Program-made: the position numbers and the translations under genes
Origin: Hyphomicrobiaceae bacterium
GTDB taxonomy: Bacteria > Pseudomonadota > Alphaproteobacteria > Rhizobiales > Xanthobacteraceae
Assembly: GCA_021324465.1 (NCBI GenBank)
Contig: JAJPJB010000059.1
Location: 1 to 64,000, forward strand
Direction: 5' to 3'
Length of the DNA stretch: 64,000 nt
The notes under the pieces: model-generated
Seen by the model: the letters and a program-made list of their open reading frames with translations, nothing else
Told to the model about the DNA's origin: nothing
The model's database searches: none
In this document: positions 53,562 through 60,812 of the stretch, one piece after another
How the letters are laid out: every line of letters starts with the position of its first letter
Position numbering within the stretch: position 1 is the stretch's first letter

Positions 53562-55034
53562 TCACCCCAGGAGCTTCGCAACGTTTTCGAACCAGGCCAC
53601 CAGCGCCGGCGGCAGATAGATGCCGGCCAACAAGACCAGCGCCAGATGCGCGAACATCGGCACATAGGACGCGTTGGTCCGGCCATTCGGTCCGCGCGGC
53701 GCCCCGAAAGCGATGCTATTGAGACGCAAAAGCAACGCAGCGAATCCGACCAGAATGCCGAACACCAGCACCAGCGCGAGCAGCGGCGCCCGCGCAAAGG
53801 TCGAGCTCACGACCAGAAATTCACTCATGAAAATGCCAAGCGGCGGCAACCCGGCAATCGCGACGACGCCGAGGATCAGTCCCCAGCCGAGCACCGGATG
53901 TGTTTCCGTAAGGCCGCCCATGTCGGCAATACGCTGTGTACCTTTGACCTGCGCGACATGGCCGACCGCAAAGAAGATCGCTGACTTGGTCAGCGAATGC
54001 ATGGTCATGTGAAGCAGACCCGCAAAATTGGCGAGCGGGCCGCCCATGCCGAAGGCGAAGGTGATGATACCCATATGCTCGATCGACGAATAGGCGAACA
54101 TGCGTTTGATGTCGCGCCGGCGGTAGAGCATGAAGGCGGCGAAGACCAGCGAAAGCAGGCCGAGCGTCACCATCAGCGGCCCGGGCGCCAGCGCCGCACT
54201 ATTGGCGGCGAGCACCATCTTGAAGCGCAGCAGCGCATAGAGCGCGACATTGAGCAGCAATCCCGAAAGCACCGCCGAGATCGGGGTCGGGCCTTCGGCG
54301 TGCGCGTCGGGCAGCCAGGCATGCAGCGGTGCGAGCCCGACTTTGGTGCCATAGCCGAGGAGTAAAAAGACGAAGGCGAGATCGAGTAATGCCGCATCGA
54401 AGCCGCCGGCGCGGCTTACCAGCATCGTCCAAGCCATGGCGTCGAGACCTTCGCTGACCACCGGCCGCGCCGCCATGTAGATCAGAATCGTGCCAAACAA
54501 AGCGAGTGCGATGCCGATCGAGCCGAGAATGAAATATTTCCAAGCCGCTTCGAGCGCTTCATGGGTGCGATAGATGCCGACCATCATCACGGTGGTCAGC
54601 GTGGCAAGCTCAATCGCCACCCACATTAGGCCAATATTGTTGGCGATGAGCGCGAGATTCATCGCAAACATCAGCACCTGATACATGGCGTGGTAGAAGC
54701 GTACGAAGGGCGGTGTCAGGCGGCCGGTCTCGAGCTCGTGGCCGATATAGCTCAAGCTGAACACGCTGGTGGTAAAGCCGACGAACGTGGTCAGCACCAC
54801 AAAGGTGCCGTTGAGATCGTCGACCAGGAGATAGACGCCCGGCTCAGGCCTGCGGAAAAACAGGGAAAATGCGCAGAGCAGCGTCAATGCGGCCGCCGCC
54901 ACATTGAGTCGCGCGGTCGAACGGTAGCCGGGCAGCAACGCCAGCAGAACAGCGGCGCCGGCCGGAATCAGGAGCAGGCCCGATAGGGCATTGAAGCTGG
55001 TCGCGCTCGCCACTCCGCTCATCACCCAGTTCAT
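53562..55034 (-). CDS. Ehr complex antiporter-like membrane subunit (HyfF/NuoN-like)
   Basis: The protein has 490 residues and about 14 membrane helices. ATG 55034 overlaps the stop of hyfE (ATGA); the frame upstream of it lies inside hyfE. The proton-conducting signature of Mrp/NuoLMN subunits is present: the conserved Glu in LMWVAIELATLTTVMMVGI (about 117-135), the Lys in WKYFILGSIGIALALFGTI, the broken-helix LGYGTKVGLAPLHAWLPDAHAEGP (about 221-244) and HSLTKSAIFFAVGHVA. It probably moves protons or sodium as electrons pass through the soluble subunits. Confidence 0.93.
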   Translation of the reverse strand: MNWVMSGVASATSFNALSGLLLIPAGAAVLLALLPGYRSTARLNVAAAALTLLCAFSLFFRRPEPGVYLLVDDLNGTFVVLTTFVGFTTSVFSLSYIGHELETGRLTPPFVRFYHAMYQVLMFAMNLALIANNIGLMWVAIELATLTTVMMVGIYRTHEALEAAWKYFILGSIGIALALFGTILIYMAARPVVSEGLDAMAWTMLVSRAGGFDAALLDLAFVFLLLGYGTKVGLAPLHAWLPDAHAEGPTPISAVLSGLLLNVALYALLRFKMVLAANSAALAPGPLMVTLGLLSLVFAAFMLYRRRDIKRMFAYSSIEHMGIITFAFGMGGPLANFAGLLHMTMHSLTKSAIFFAVGHVAQVKGTQRIADMGGLTETHPVLGWGLILGVVAIAGLPPLGIFMSEFLVVSSTFARAPLLALVLVFGILVGFAALLLRLNSIAFGAPRGPNGRTNASYVPMFAHLALVLLAGIYLPPALVAWFENVAKLLG

Positions 55035-55693
55035 GAATGCTCTCCGCGGAAGCGGTCGAGCGCCTGCACGTCGACGGTGTCGAAGCGCTCGCGAATGCGG
55101 AACAGGAAGATGCCGATCACGATAAAGGCGATCAGCACCGAGAAGGCGACGCTGATCTCGACCACAAGCGGCATGCCCTTGGCCCCGGTCGCCGCCAGCA
55201 CCAGCCCGTTCTCGAGCGACATGAAGCCGACGACTTGGCTCACGGCATTGCGCCGCGTCACCATCATCAACAGGCCGAGCAGAATAACCGAGAGCGCAAA
55301 GGCAAGATCCTCGCGTGCCAGCGGATCCGCCTCCTGCGTCACGCGCAAGATCACGACCATGGACAGGGCGACGAGCCCGATGCCGGCGAGCATGACCGGC
55401 CCGACGCCGACCACCTTCTCGATCTCGCGGTGAATGCCGAGGCGCACGATCATGCGATGCAGCGCCACCGGAATGACAACCGCCTTGAACACGAGCGCAA
55501 TGCCGGCGGTGACGTAAAGATGCGGCGCATCCTGCGCGAAGGCCTGCCAACCGACAGAGGCCGCAAGCGCCAGCGCGTGTACCGCATAGACATTCAAGAG
55601 CGCATAAAGGCGATCCTGATAAAGCTCAAGAAAGCTCACCAGGACCAGTGAGCCGGCGAGCAGATGGGCGATGTCGAAATTGATGCTGCTCAT
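55031..55693 (-). CDS. Ehr complex membrane subunit (HyfE/NuoK-like)
   Basis: The protein has 220 residues and seven predicted membrane helices. It matches hydrogenase-4 component E: the opening INFDIAHLLAGSLVLVSFLEL, ALVFKAVVIPVALHRMI, and the NuoK-like end FMSLENGLVLAATG with the conserved Glu in the membrane (about 167), which carries protons in NuoK. ATG 55693 overlaps the stop of hyfC (ATGA) and its own stop overlaps hyfF, so the subunits are translationally coupled. It lies in the inner membrane. Confidence 0.92.
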   Translation of the reverse strand: MSSINFDIAHLLAGSLVLVSFLELYQDRLYALLNVYAVHALALAASVGWQAFAQDAPHLYVTAGIALVFKAVVIPVALHRMIVRLGIHREIEKVVGVGPVMLAGIGLVALSMVVILRVTQEADPLAREDLAFALSVILLGLLMMVTRRNAVSQVVGFMSLENGLVLAATGAKGMPLVVEISVAFSVLIAFIVIGIFLFRIRERFDTVDVQALDRFRGEHS

Positions 55694-56649
55694 CAGAAGC
55701 TCGCCGAAACGAAGCGCAACAGCGTTGCCAACAGCCCGAGCATCAGCGCCGCTCCGAGAAATTCCGGCACGCGGAACACCCGCATTTTGGCGATCGACGT
55801 CTCGAACAGCGCCAACAGAAAGCCGCCGAGCGCAAGCTTGCCGAGATAAGCAACTAGGCCGATCACCAGCGTAGGCGGCGAAGCGCCGGCGGATTCAATG
55901 CCCCAGGGCAGGAACAAGCAGGCAAGCAGCGAGACGTAGAGAATCAGCTTCAGCGATGCCGACAGTTCGATCAGCGCCAGATGCCGACCGGAATACTCAA
56001 GCACCATGGCCTCATGCACCATAGTCAGTTCAAGATGCGTGGCCGGATTGTCGATCGGAATGCGGCCGTTCTCGGCGATCGCCACCATGATCAAACCGAC
56101 CAAGCCTAACGCGAGCGAGACGCGCAGCCCCGCCTCAGCCGACGTCATGAAAGCGGCAATGGTCGAGAGCTGAGTTGAACCCGCGATCAGCGCCAATGTG
56201 AATACGATCATCAACATCGCCGGCTCGGCGAGCGAAGCGATCATCACTTCGCGACTCGATCCGATGCCGCCGAAGCTCGTGCCGACGTCGAGGCCGGCGA
56301 GCGCCAGAAAAAATCGCGCGCTGCCAAGAAGCGCGATGATCGCAATGAGGTCGGCCGACCATGAAAACAACAGGCCGGTGCGGAACGTAGGCACCAGCGA
56401 TGCCGCGACCCAGGTGGCAGCGAAGATCAGATAGGGACAGACTCGGAACAGCCACGAGGCGCTCTCGGCAAGCACGACTTCCTTGCGCATCAAGCGGGCG
56501 AGATCGCGATAGGGCTGAATGAGCGATGGCCCGCGCCGCCGCAGCAGCCGCGCTTTGACCTTGCGCACATAGGCGGTGAACAGCGGCGCGAGCGTGAGCA
56601 CCAACAGCATCTGCGCGCCCTGCACGGCAAAGTCACGGATCAAGACCAT
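55693..56649 (-). CDS. Ehr complex membrane subunit (HyfC/HycD/NuoH-like)
   Basis: The protein has 318 residues and eight membrane helices. ATG 56649 overlaps the end of hyfB by ten bases; the longer frame to 56961 lies within hyfB. NuoH/HycD features: the cytoplasmic loop LLRRRGPSLIQPYRDLARLMRKE (about 36-58), IAENGRIPIDNPATHLELTMVHEAM (about 192-216, with the quinone-site acids) and YSGRHLALIE. NuoH links the soluble arm to the antiporter-like subunits. The acidic residues needed for coupling are kept, so energy conversion is likely even without a NiFe site. Confidence 0.93.
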   Translation of the reverse strand: MVLIRDFAVQGAQMLLVLTLAPLFTAYVRKVKARLLRRRGPSLIQPYRDLARLMRKEVVLAESASWLFRVCPYLIFAATWVAASLVPTFRTGLLFSWSADLIAIIALLGSARFFLALAGLDVGTSFGGIGSSREVMIASLAEPAMLMIVFTLALIAGSTQLSTIAAFMTSAEAGLRVSLALGLVGLIMVAIAENGRIPIDNPATHLELTMVHEAMVLEYSGRHLALIELSASLKLILYVSLLACLFLPWGIESAGASPPTLVIGLVAYLGKLALGGFLLALFETSIAKMRVFRVPEFLGAALMLGLLATLLRFVSASF

Positions 56650-58646
56650 ATTGCGAGCACCAGGAGCAAAATGACGAGCGCGCCGAAAACCAGCGACAGG
56701 AATTGGCGGATGGTCAAAAATTGCAGACGGTTGAGCCGATCGGCGGCCACGCCGATTCCCGAAGCGATGGGCGCGTAGACCGCGTCCCAAATGAGATCGG
56801 AAATCTCCACTTTGAGCGACGCCGGACGGACGTCGCCCGGGGGCGGCATCTCGCCGTATTCGCGGGCGCGGAACACCAAGCTGCCGAACACGCGCCGGAT
56901 CGGCTGCGCAAAACTTGCGGCCGTGTACTGCGTGACTGGGCTCAGATCCGGATAACCGCAATCCCAGGCCGGCGCGCGGCGCAGACGATCCGACGCCAGG
57001 CGATGGATCGCGGTCGCCGCGAGCGCGCCTGAAATGACCATGAACAGAAACACCAGCAGGCCATCATAGGAGCTGCGGCTCGCCGCGATCGGTACGATGG
57101 AGAGCCATTGCGCACCGATCTGCGGCGGCATATGGGCACCGATCAGGCTGGACGAGACTGGCGCCAGCGCATCGATGAACACGCCCGGCACGATGCCGAC
57201 GATCAGGCAGAACGCCGACAACGCGATCATCGCAACGAGGGAAAAGCGGTCGGTCTCCTTGGCCGCTTCGGCAGCGCCCGTGCGCGGACGGCCGAGAAAG
57301 GTCACGCCGTAGGCTTTGACAAAGCAGGCAGCCGCAAGCGCGGCCGACAATGCCAGCATTGCGCCGATTGCCGGCACCAGTAGCTTCAACCCCCACGTCG
57401 GCAATTGCGGGCTGAGCAGGATTGCCTGGAAGGTGAGCCATTCCGAGACGAAGCCGTTGAGCGGCGGGAGCGCGGAAATAGCCGCGCAACCGACCAGAAC
57501 GAGGAAAGCCGTCTGCGGCATGCGATGAATGAGGCCGCCCAGACGCTCCATGTCGCGCTCGCCGGTCGCGGTAAGCACGGCTCCGGCGCCGAAGAACAAC
57601 AGGCTCTTGAACAGCGAATGATTGAACACGTGGAGCAGTGCCGCGGTGAACGCCAAAGCCGCGGCGAAGGGCATTGCGTAAGTCTTGAACGCCAGCGCCA
57701 GGCCAAGCCCGATGAAGATGATCCCGATATTCTCGACCGTGTGATAGGCGAGGAGCCGCTTAAGGTCGTGCTGCATCAGGGCATAGAGCACGCCCATCAC
57801 GGCGGTCACGCCGCCGAGTGCGAGCACCAGCATGCTCCACCACCAGGCCGGCGCGCCGGCGAGCTCGAAGGCGATGCGAATGAAGCCGTAGACGGCGACC
57901 TTGGTCATCACCCCGCTCATCAGCGCCGAGACATGGCTTGGCGCCGCGGGGTGGGCGAGCGGCAGCCACACATGGAGCGGCACGACGCCGGCTTTTGATC
58001 CGGCGCCGATGAGCGAGAGAACAAGCGCCAGCGCGCCGAGCGCGGCCGACGGATGAGCCGCACGCATTTGCTCGAAACTGTAGTGTCCGCCTGGACCGGC
58101 CAGCAGACCAAAGGCAAGCAATAGCAAGAGCGTGCCAAAGCTCGCCATGGTCAGATAGACATAGCCGGCGCGCGCATTGCCGGGCTCGCGATGATGCGCC
58201 ATCACCAAGGCCCACGAGCTCAGTGACATGAATTCCCAGGAGAAGAGGAATGCGAATGCGTCGTCGGCGATGACCACCAGCGTCATGCCGGCAAGAAAGG
58301 CCGGATAGAACGGCAGGACCCGCTGTGGCGCCTGTTCATGCGTGCCATAGCCGAGCGCGAACAGGCTCGCGCACAAGGCGCCGAGATCGACCACAACGAG
58401 AAAAAACGCCGAGAGCGCATCGAGCCGGAAATGCGCGCCCAGCCAGGGCAGACCGAGCGGCAAAGTCCGCATTGCAGCCGGTTCCGCGCCAAAGAGAGGC
58501 GTCGCCGCGGCGGCGAGCGAAATCGCCGTCACGATCATGGTCATGCCGTAGATGATCGGAGTGGCCGCAGCGTAGCGCACGATCACCACGGCAAATGCCG
58601 CAAGCGCGAGCAGTGCGGCTGCGCAGGCGAGAATGACGGTCAGCAT
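56640..58646 (-). CDS. Ehr complex antiporter-like membrane subunit (HyfB/NuoL-like)
   Basis: The protein has 668 residues and about 16 membrane helices, the first structural gene of the operon. NuoL/HyfB features are FLFSWEFMSLSSWALVMAHH (about 129-148, conserved Glu), GAGSKAGVVPLHVWLPLAHPAAPSHVSALMSG (about 216-247) and LLAYHTVENIGIIFIGLGLAL. The C-terminal extension after about residue 500 fits HyfB. The start ATG 58646 overlaps the stop of the XRE regulator (GTGATG), so regulator and complex are made from one transcript. Confidence 0.94.
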   Translation of the reverse strand: MLTVILACAAALLALAAFAVVIVRYAAATPIIYGMTMIVTAISLAAAATPLFGAEPAAMRTLPLGLPWLGAHFRLDALSAFFLVVVDLGALCASLFALGYGTHEQAPQRVLPFYPAFLAGMTLVVIADDAFAFLFSWEFMSLSSWALVMAHHREPGNARAGYVYLTMASFGTLLLLLAFGLLAGPGGHYSFEQMRAAHPSAALGALALVLSLIGAGSKAGVVPLHVWLPLAHPAAPSHVSALMSGVMTKVAVYGFIRIAFELAGAPAWWWSMLVLALGGVTAVMGVLYALMQHDLKRLLAYHTVENIGIIFIGLGLALAFKTYAMPFAAALAFTAALLHVFNHSLFKSLLFFGAGAVLTATGERDMERLGGLIHRMPQTAFLVLVGCAAISALPPLNGFVSEWLTFQAILLSPQLPTWGLKLLVPAIGAMLALSAALAAACFVKAYGVTFLGRPRTGAAEAAKETDRFSLVAMIALSAFCLIVGIVPGVFIDALAPVSSSLIGAHMPPQIGAQWLSIVPIAASRSSYDGLLVFLFMVISGALAATAIHRLASDRLRRAPAWDCGYPDLSPVTQYTAASFAQPIRRVFGSLVFRAREYGEMPPPGDVRPASLKVEISDLIWDAVYAPIASGIGVAADRLNRLQFLTIRQFLSLVFGALVILLLVLAIWS

Positions 58647-58900
58647 CACGGCGCCGGCCTTTTCGAGCGCACGCCGCGGCCGCCGCCTTGGCTCGACGCA
58701 TTATCGGAAATCAATTCGATGCCGAGCGTGTCCAGCGCATTCACGAGCTTCATCAACGAGTCGACATTGCCGCGAATGACGCCGTCGCTCGCTTCCATGC
58801 GCTGAATGGTCGGCAGCGACAGGCCGGCAGCCTCGGCGAGCGCCCGCTGATCGATGCCAAGAAGCGCACGTGCGGCTCGGAGCTGACCGGCCGTAATCAT
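58646..58900 (-). CDS. small XRE-family HTH regulator heading the Ehr operon
   Basis: The protein has 84 residues, an HTH_3 domain in the first half: ITAGQLRAARALLGIDQRALAEAAGLSLPTIQRMEASDG. The residues after it (GNVDSLMKLVNALDTLGIELI) fit the short single-domain regulators. The tail GGGRGVRSKRPAP is basic. It overlaps hyfB by one base, an unusual arrangement that suggests direct autoregulation of the whole operon. An inverted repeat TGATGTctcatACATCA lies 18 bases upstream of its start and is the likely operator. Confidence 0.9.
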   Translation of the reverse strand: MITAGQLRAARALLGIDQRALAEAAGLSLPTIQRMEASDGVIRGNVDSLMKLVNALDTLGIELISDNASSQGGGRGVRSKRPAP

Positions 58901-58917
58901 GGAGATGGCATTAAAAC

Positions 58918-58934
58918 TGATGTCTCATACATCA
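58918..58934. promoter_or_regulatory. candidate operator of the XRE regulator
   Basis: A perfect 6-bp inverted repeat with a five-base spacer, TGATGTctcatACATCA, sits directly upstream of the operon's first gene, in an AT-rich stretch (58910-58980) suited to a promoter. XRE dimers commonly bind such sites. Binding would block transcription of the entire Ehr operon. Confidence 0.55.
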
Positions 58935-59144
58935 ATATAGGCAGTTATCACATTCATTATGATATTGGGAGAGCTATTTTTAAGGCTTTCAACAGGCTCG
59001 TAGCGGGCAACCCGGCAGGCCGCTCCCCGGCTGTGCGGCAACTCACCAAGGCGGTCCAACGCCCTGGTCGCGCCAACATTGAGGACGGCATCGCCGAAAG
59101 CGCACCGTCAGCGGCGCATCTTGTTCGAGCTTCTGTTTGAGCGA

Positions 59145-59221
59145 TGGTACAGCTGGGTGGACTCGAACCACCGACCTCCTGATCCACAGTCAGGCGCTCT
59201 AACCAACTGAGCTACAGCTGC
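59145..59221 (-). tRNA. tRNA-His (anticodon GTG)
   Basis: A 77-base cloverleaf with anticodon loop CTGTGGA (anticodon GTG), stem CCTGA/TCAGG, D arm GCTC...GAGC, T arm GGTGG TTCGAGT CCACC and an encoded CCA. The acceptor begins GCAGCTG and ends CAGCTGT-A, which gives a G1:U72 pair and A73, and the base before G1 is not needed to pair. The universal G-1 of tRNA-His is therefore absent, as known for many alphaproteobacteria. Confidence 0.95.
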
Positions 59222-59403
59222 ACGGCCGCCTTCGAGCGCGGCAAACCTAGACCACGAACCCGAAACGCGGAAGACGGTCTGCGGACGCGATCAAGCTGAA
59301 TTTGGCTGATTTGGTGTAGGAGCAAGGGCCGGGATTGGCAAGACCTCGGTCTCGCTGGCACGGCGTGCATTGAACCGGAGCGCGGGTGCTAGGATGGAAT
59401 CGA

Positions 59404-59497
59404 CAGTCCGCCATGGCCGGACTCGTTCCGGCCAGCCACGTCTTTGCTTGCTGCAACGTGTCTGACACGGACGCCCGCAGCCAAGCGGTCATGACGT
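59404..59497. repeat. Rhizobiales intergenic repeat with MAGLVPAxHVF frame
   Basis: The palindrome GGCCGGA (59415-59421) / TCCGGCC (59427-59433) is followed by CAGCCACGTCTTTG and a GACGCCCGC-type end. On the plus strand it reads MAGLVPASHVFACC, a pseudo-peptide that I recall from many Rhizobiales genomes as a translated repeat and not a gene. The part 59222-59403 to its left shows nothing else. Confidence 0.55.
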
Positions 59498-59532
59498 CAA
59501 AAAGCAAAAGCCCGGATCAGAGCCCGGGCTTT
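59497..59532 (-). terminator. rho-independent terminator of the phasin gene
   Basis: AAAGCCCGG (59507-59515) pairs with CCGGGCTTT (59524-59532) around an eight-base loop. Read on the minus strand, the stem is followed by TTGCTTTTTG, a good release tract. It lies 50 bases after the phasin stop codon. Confidence 0.82.
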
Positions 59533-59581
59533 CCCCTCGCCGCATTTGAACGTCGAGATTTGGCTTTCGCGAATGGCGTAA

Positions 59582-60082
59582 TCAGGAAACCTTGCTGAAA
59601 GCCTTGTTCATGCCGGTCTTGATCGGCTCGACCGTCTCAGTTGCGACCTTCTGCGCCAACGCGCTGAGTTCCTTGGTCTGTTCGCTCAGTGTCTCGAACT
59701 GCTTGCGCGCATGAGCGCTCGACAACTCGATGACTTCCGACAGCGTCTTCGCGGTGATCAGTTCGCCGTAGAAGTCGAACGCCGCGTTGGTATTGGTCCG
59801 CGCCGCCTCGATCATTTTGAGGCCGTAATCGGACGCGCCCTTCGTCGCGGTCGAATAGGTGGTCTCGAGAACGTCGGTCGCCTCTTCCGCGGCGGCCTTC
59901 ATCTTCTCGTAAGTATCCTTGCACTGCGCAACGCCGCGCTCCGCGAACTCCCGGAAAGCAGCCGGCATTTCCACTTTCGGAATCTCGAATTTCGGCATTT
60001 CGAACTTCGGCATTTCGAACGCGCTTGCCGAAGATTTGCTCTTGGCCTTGGGGGATGTAGTGGCCATTGTGGCATCCGTCAT
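59582..60082 (-). CDS. phasin family protein
   Basis: The protein has 166 residues from ATG 60082 (AAAGGA about ten bases upstream). Phasins coat polyhydroxyalkanoate granules. After an Ala/Ser/Lys-rich start comes a repeated short motif (FEMPKFEMPKFEIPKVEMP), then the helical phasin_2 domain: YEKMKAAAEEATDVLETTY (about 77-95), AFDFYGELITAKTLSEVIELSSAHARKQFETLSEQ (about 116-150) and LSALAQKVATE. The FxMPK repeats are extra to the domain and may bind another granule protein. A 12-bp inverted repeat upstream (60269-60297) is a likely operator. It has its own terminator. Confidence 0.93.
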   Translation of the reverse strand: MTDATMATTSPKAKSKSSASAFEMPKFEMPKFEIPKVEMPAAFREFAERGVAQCKDTYEKMKAAAEEATDVLETTYSTATKGASDYGLKMIEAARTNTNAAFDFYGELITAKTLSEVIELSSAHARKQFETLSEQTKELSALAQKVATETVEPIKTGMNKAFSKVS

Positions 60083-60399
60083 GACACTGTGTCCTTTAGA
60101 TTTGTTAGATTTGTGCTCACTGCTCCTGGGCTGTCTCACACAGAGAAATTCTTCTTGGTCTGGCCTCGCCGCCCGGTGCGCGCTGCCTCATTGTCGGTGC
60201 CGCGGCTGAACGCCTTAACACTTGCTAGCCCGGACACTACCGTAAAACGTATCTATCAACTTTTTTGATGCATTGCAATAGGAAATATTGCAATGCACAA
60301 AAAGCATCAGCTATTTGAAACTTCTCGGTTTTTCTGACCACAGCGGCACGCCGAGACGGAACGCCGCGCCTTTACGGCGCAATTTCTGTCGGGGTGGCC
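60083..60399. other. phasin promoter region
   Basis: 317 bases between the phasin start and the short phasin-like ORF. It contains the 12-bp inverted repeat at 60269-60297, and otherwise nothing coding is recognised. The AT-rich block 60230-60305 contrasts with the surroundings and suits a promoter. Confidence 0.45.
60269..60297. promoter_or_regulatory. 12-bp inverted repeat upstream of the phasin gene
   Basis: TGCATTGCAATA (60269-60280) and TATTGCAATGCA (60286-60297) are perfect inverse copies around GGAAA, 187 bases before the phasin start. Each arm itself contains a TTGCA/TGCAA-type element like sites proposed for PhaR-type regulators of polyhydroxyalkanoate genes. It could also form an RNA hairpin. 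Confidence 0.55.
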
Positions 60400-60660
60400 T
60401 TATGACCGAGACTTGGCAGCATCGACTACGATCTTGGCGGCACTTTGGCCGAGATCCTGGACCTGGGCCGACAGCGCCGGCATTTGCGGGCTTAGTAGTC
60501 CGACTGCAGCCTTGACGTCGGGAGCGGCTTTGGCGTGCATCAACTTTTGCGCAAATCGAAGCTGGCCGCCGCGTTTTTGCTCGGCACAGCGGAGCGGCTT
60601 ATGCGCGATCTCCGAGGTGCTCGTGTGCGCCGCTTGTGCCCAGCCCTGGAACTGGCCCAT
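60400..60660 (-). CDS. short phasin-like protein
   Basis: The protein has 86 residues. The C-terminal half, GGQLRFAQKLMHAKAAPDVK, then LSPQMPALSAQVQDLGQSAAKIVVDAAK, fits the phasin_2 pattern (aa-F-A-x-K-L-x-x-A-K-...-Q-x-x-x-L-x-x-Q-x-x-x-L-G). The N-terminal part (MGQFQGWAQAAHTS) is shorter than the family norm of ~110-150 residues. The frame is open 19 codons further (LARYFIETARQT) to a stop but without a start codon, so the gene may have lost its true N-terminus or may use this ATG. It lies upstream of the main phasin on the same strand. Either a minor granule protein or a decaying duplicate. Confidence 0.5.
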   Translation of the reverse strand: MGQFQGWAQAAHTSTSEIAHKPLRCAEQKRGGQLRFAQKLMHAKAAPDVKAAVGLLSPQMPALSAQVQDLGQSAAKIVVDAAKSRS

Positions 60661-60812
60661 CGTCTGGCGGGCTGTTTCGATGAAGTAACGCGCGAGACGG
60701 CGCCCGATTAAGGTTTATCCAGGCCCGGCGGGGATTGCCGTGCGCGCGGCATGGACGCCGTACGCGGCTGGCACTATTAAGGATTTCTTAGGCGTAACGA
60801 GTTCCCCCGCAA

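Noticed and set aside
51525-58646. A functional [NiFe]-hydrogenase / formate hydrogenlyase
   Set aside because: The large subunit lacks the nickel-binding cysteines and no maturation (hyp) or formate dehydrogenase genes are nearby, so Ehr is the better reading.
59386-59598. 70-codon ORF starting near MAGLVPASHVF
   Set aside because: The frame coincides with a palindromic intergenic repeat known to give this pseudo-peptide, so it is annotated as a repeat.
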